Positions 62,058 through 64,000 of a stretch of 64,000 nt of DNA are shown one piece after another. Each line of letters begins with the position of its first letter. Position 1 is the first letter of the stretch. A model generated the notes under the pieces. The model saw only the letters and a list, made by a program, of their open reading frames with translations, ran no database searches and was not told where the DNA came from. Position numbers and translations under genes: made by a program. The stretch is taken from positions 954,348 through 1,018,347 of the forward strand of contig JH720297.1 of assembly GCA_000231825.2 (NCBI GenBank), read 5' to 3'. The DNA comes from Tetrahymena elliotti 4EA. Its lineage: Eukaryota; Ciliophora; Oligohymenophorea; Hymenostomatida; Tetrahymenidae.

Positions 62058-64000
62058 ATGAAGACATAAGTATTACAGTCTAGAGATATAAATGCTCTGT
62101 CTGGTAATGTACCACAACTACCTCCTAAGAACCCAAACACTTTTAAAAAGTCCATAGGAGGATCAAATAAATTCATTTAGTCTGAAGAAAAGAAAAAGAA
62201 TAGAGAAAATACATATTCAGTTAATCTTATCCCTACTTCTAATTCTAGAAATGGACAGTACCCTCAAGAGTTGAATTCTAATTAAAATTTGGCCACTATT
62301 CCTGCATCAAACAAATAGAAGGGAAATCAAAAGAAAAAGAGAAGTGTTAGCAAATCTTCAAAAGCCAGAGCTACATCACCTGCTCCTTAAAGTTCATATA
62401 ACATAGGACAACAGCAAGGAGATTTTAGTACTTAATAGCAATTAGGGAGCATTAATAATAATAACTCATTAGTCTTAAAGAGAAGTCTTGCCAATCCAAT
62501 AAAGAGTAACTCTAATAATTAATTGAGTCTTTAGATTAGTTTGAGTCAAACAAATAATGGCAATAGCTCTCCTATGATTAAAACAACAACTTCTAATCAA
62601 TTAAATAATTTGAAAGGTGATAATTCACCCTATGAAGGGATCTCAAAAAGCTAAGGTTTAAAAACAAATAAAACAGCTAGCAATTTTAAAATATCCAAAA
62701 GTATAAATGGAGGATAAAGAAAGAAGAGCTTAGTCAGCTTGGAATAATCATAATAAATAAATCAAAATTAAATATCAGAATTAAATAATAGTAACAACTA
62801 GGGCTTAAAGCCTTAGGCATCTATCAGAATAAGAAGCGGAAAAGTATTAAACAGCTCATTAAATGGAACTAGTTAAAATTAGAACTCAAGCAATAAGCTC
62901 GTAAACTAGCTAAGTGAATTAAGCTCTATGCAAAATAGCTCATCAAAAATTGGAGAAAGAGGTGATATTAGATATGAAAGAAGTGTTAATATTTTCAGAG
63001 TTGAGGAAGAAGGTTAAGAGAATATCAATTCAATTTAATACACTCAATATAATTACAACCAAGATGATTAGGATGAAAACGATAATCTTTTTGATAATTA
63101 CAACAACTCGTCTGCAGCTCTTAGCAGCATTCAAAATACCTAAGGAAATTTAAGTAGTTTAAACAAGTTCAATATGAATAACCAGCTTCATCCTACTTTT
63201 AGGTAAATTCAATTGACTGAAAGCACTCAAGGAAATGACCTACCAAATAGCAGAAGCAAAAAAGTTCGTTCCAACTCTTCAAAGAGAAGATCAACATTTA
63301 CTAGTTCCTTAAACATGGGTAACAGCAATAATAATAACAATAATAGAAAAGCAACATTACTCTTGAAGAATGGAGAGGTTTTCAGAGGAGATGATTACGT
63401 TTGTGCTGAAAATAATAAATAGAATGCATAGTAGAATAATATTCTTAGATTACAATTTAATACAAAAAAGCATAACTGGAGAGACTTACTGAGAAGTTAT
63501 TTATAATAAACTTAATATACAGAGGTTCACTTGTCTTTTCATGATATTATTGTAGAGATTTATGATGGTCTTATTTTTAATAATCAAATGAGATGCTTAA
63601 AATATCTTAATTTGAATTTCAAGGAAAATAAATATTTTAATGATTCTTCTCTTTTGTTTTTAAGTGCTATCAAGTTGAGTTCTCTTGAGAAAGTTAGGAT
63701 CAATTTAGTCTCAACTAGTTGTTCTAAAATTGGAGCTAATTTCTTGTTGTTTGATTTTAACTATGTTCCTCATGTAGAAATCGTTGTTGGTGATGTGTCT
63801 CATGAAAAAATTCATATGTACACTCATTAAGATAAGTATATTGCAATTGATTTTTCTGACTAAAAAACAATCAGCAGGACTGAAATTTTAAGTTTATCAG
63901 ATTCCGTATTCAAGTGCAATCAAAAATATCTTTCTGTTATTCTTGATGGCGTAACAGATCTTAATGAAGAGAAATTAAAAATATTAGGAAGATGCATTTA
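62058..64000 (+). CDS. Large LRR-like protein, ciliate family, copy 2 (3' end outside window)
   Basis: Open without TGA from ATG 62058 to the window end, 647 codons seen. The first 430 residues are Ser/Asn/Gln/Lys-rich low complexity with many SP and RS sites (VSKSSKARATSPAPQ). From about residue 470 the sequence aligns by eye with copy 1 (48510): RSYLQQTQYTEVHLSFHDI against REKFAHNKYTNIDIIFEDD, then SLEKVRINL, and YVPHVEIVV followed by DKYIAIDFSD against YIPRVEINF followed by DQYIPIDYSN. LRR-like LxLxF units follow (LKYLNLNFKENKYFNDSSL). No catalytic domain is visible in the part seen. Confidence 0.85.

Overview
The window is nuclear DNA of a ciliate, most likely a Tetrahymena or close relative. 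The DNA is extremely AT-rich. Real reading frames run straight through TAA and TAG, which must be read as Gln, and every convincing gene ends at TGA. Most multi-exon genes carry short GT–AG introns (about 45–250 nt) that are even more AT-rich than the exons. All coordinates below use ciliate code 6, so ORFs called with the standard code are mostly fragments of these genes. I recognise 16 gene models with good support, one strongly supported pseudogene and one weak ORF.

Layout. 1–2001 (+): 3' end of an ABCC/MRP-type ABC transporter. 3601–6249 (+): a calcium-dependent protein kinase (10 exons, four EF-hands). 6986–11013 (+): a 1040-aa coiled-coil protein with a Gln/Asn-rich tail. 12590–19100 (+): a large, frame-broken gene for a lipid-anchored P-loop GTPase fused to a SecA-like motor. 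19969–22154 (+): two small histone-fold proteins, TAF9-like and TAF13/SPT3-like. 23421–24269 (-): a Bax-inhibitor/TMBIM membrane protein. 26162–30736 (+): an intronless 1524-aa membrane hybrid histidine kinase. 31692–36375 (-): a sensor with a Cache-like ectodomain, two membrane segments, TPR-like region and a vWA-like domain. 37824–39861 (-): a protein with six C2HC zinc fingers. 40580–42913 (-): an unknown 693-aa coiled-coil protein. 43398–44954 (-): a stand-alone cyclic-nucleotide-binding protein. 45721–46599 (+): a small unknown protein. 48510–51722 (+) and 62058–end (+): two members of one large LRR-like ciliate family. 53509–54687 and 55880–57058 (-): a tandem pair of Old Yellow Enzyme oxidoreductases of identical length. 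59123–60352 (-): a SET-domain methyltransferase of the SETD3/SETD6/Rubisco-LSMT type.

Working together. No operons are expected and none is seen. The gene content leans to signalling and environmental sensing: Ca2+ kinase, hybrid histidine kinase, Cache-type receptor and cNMP-binding protein. Four products begin Met-Gly-Cys followed by Ser/Thr-rich sequence (CDPK, GTPase–SecA, both OYEs), a dual acylation signal. The most unusual item is the decayed GTPase–SecA gene. The LRR-like paralogues and the OYE tandem pair show local gene duplication. I saw no rRNA, tRNA, CRISPR array or recognisable transposase gene, but tRNAs could be missed by eye.
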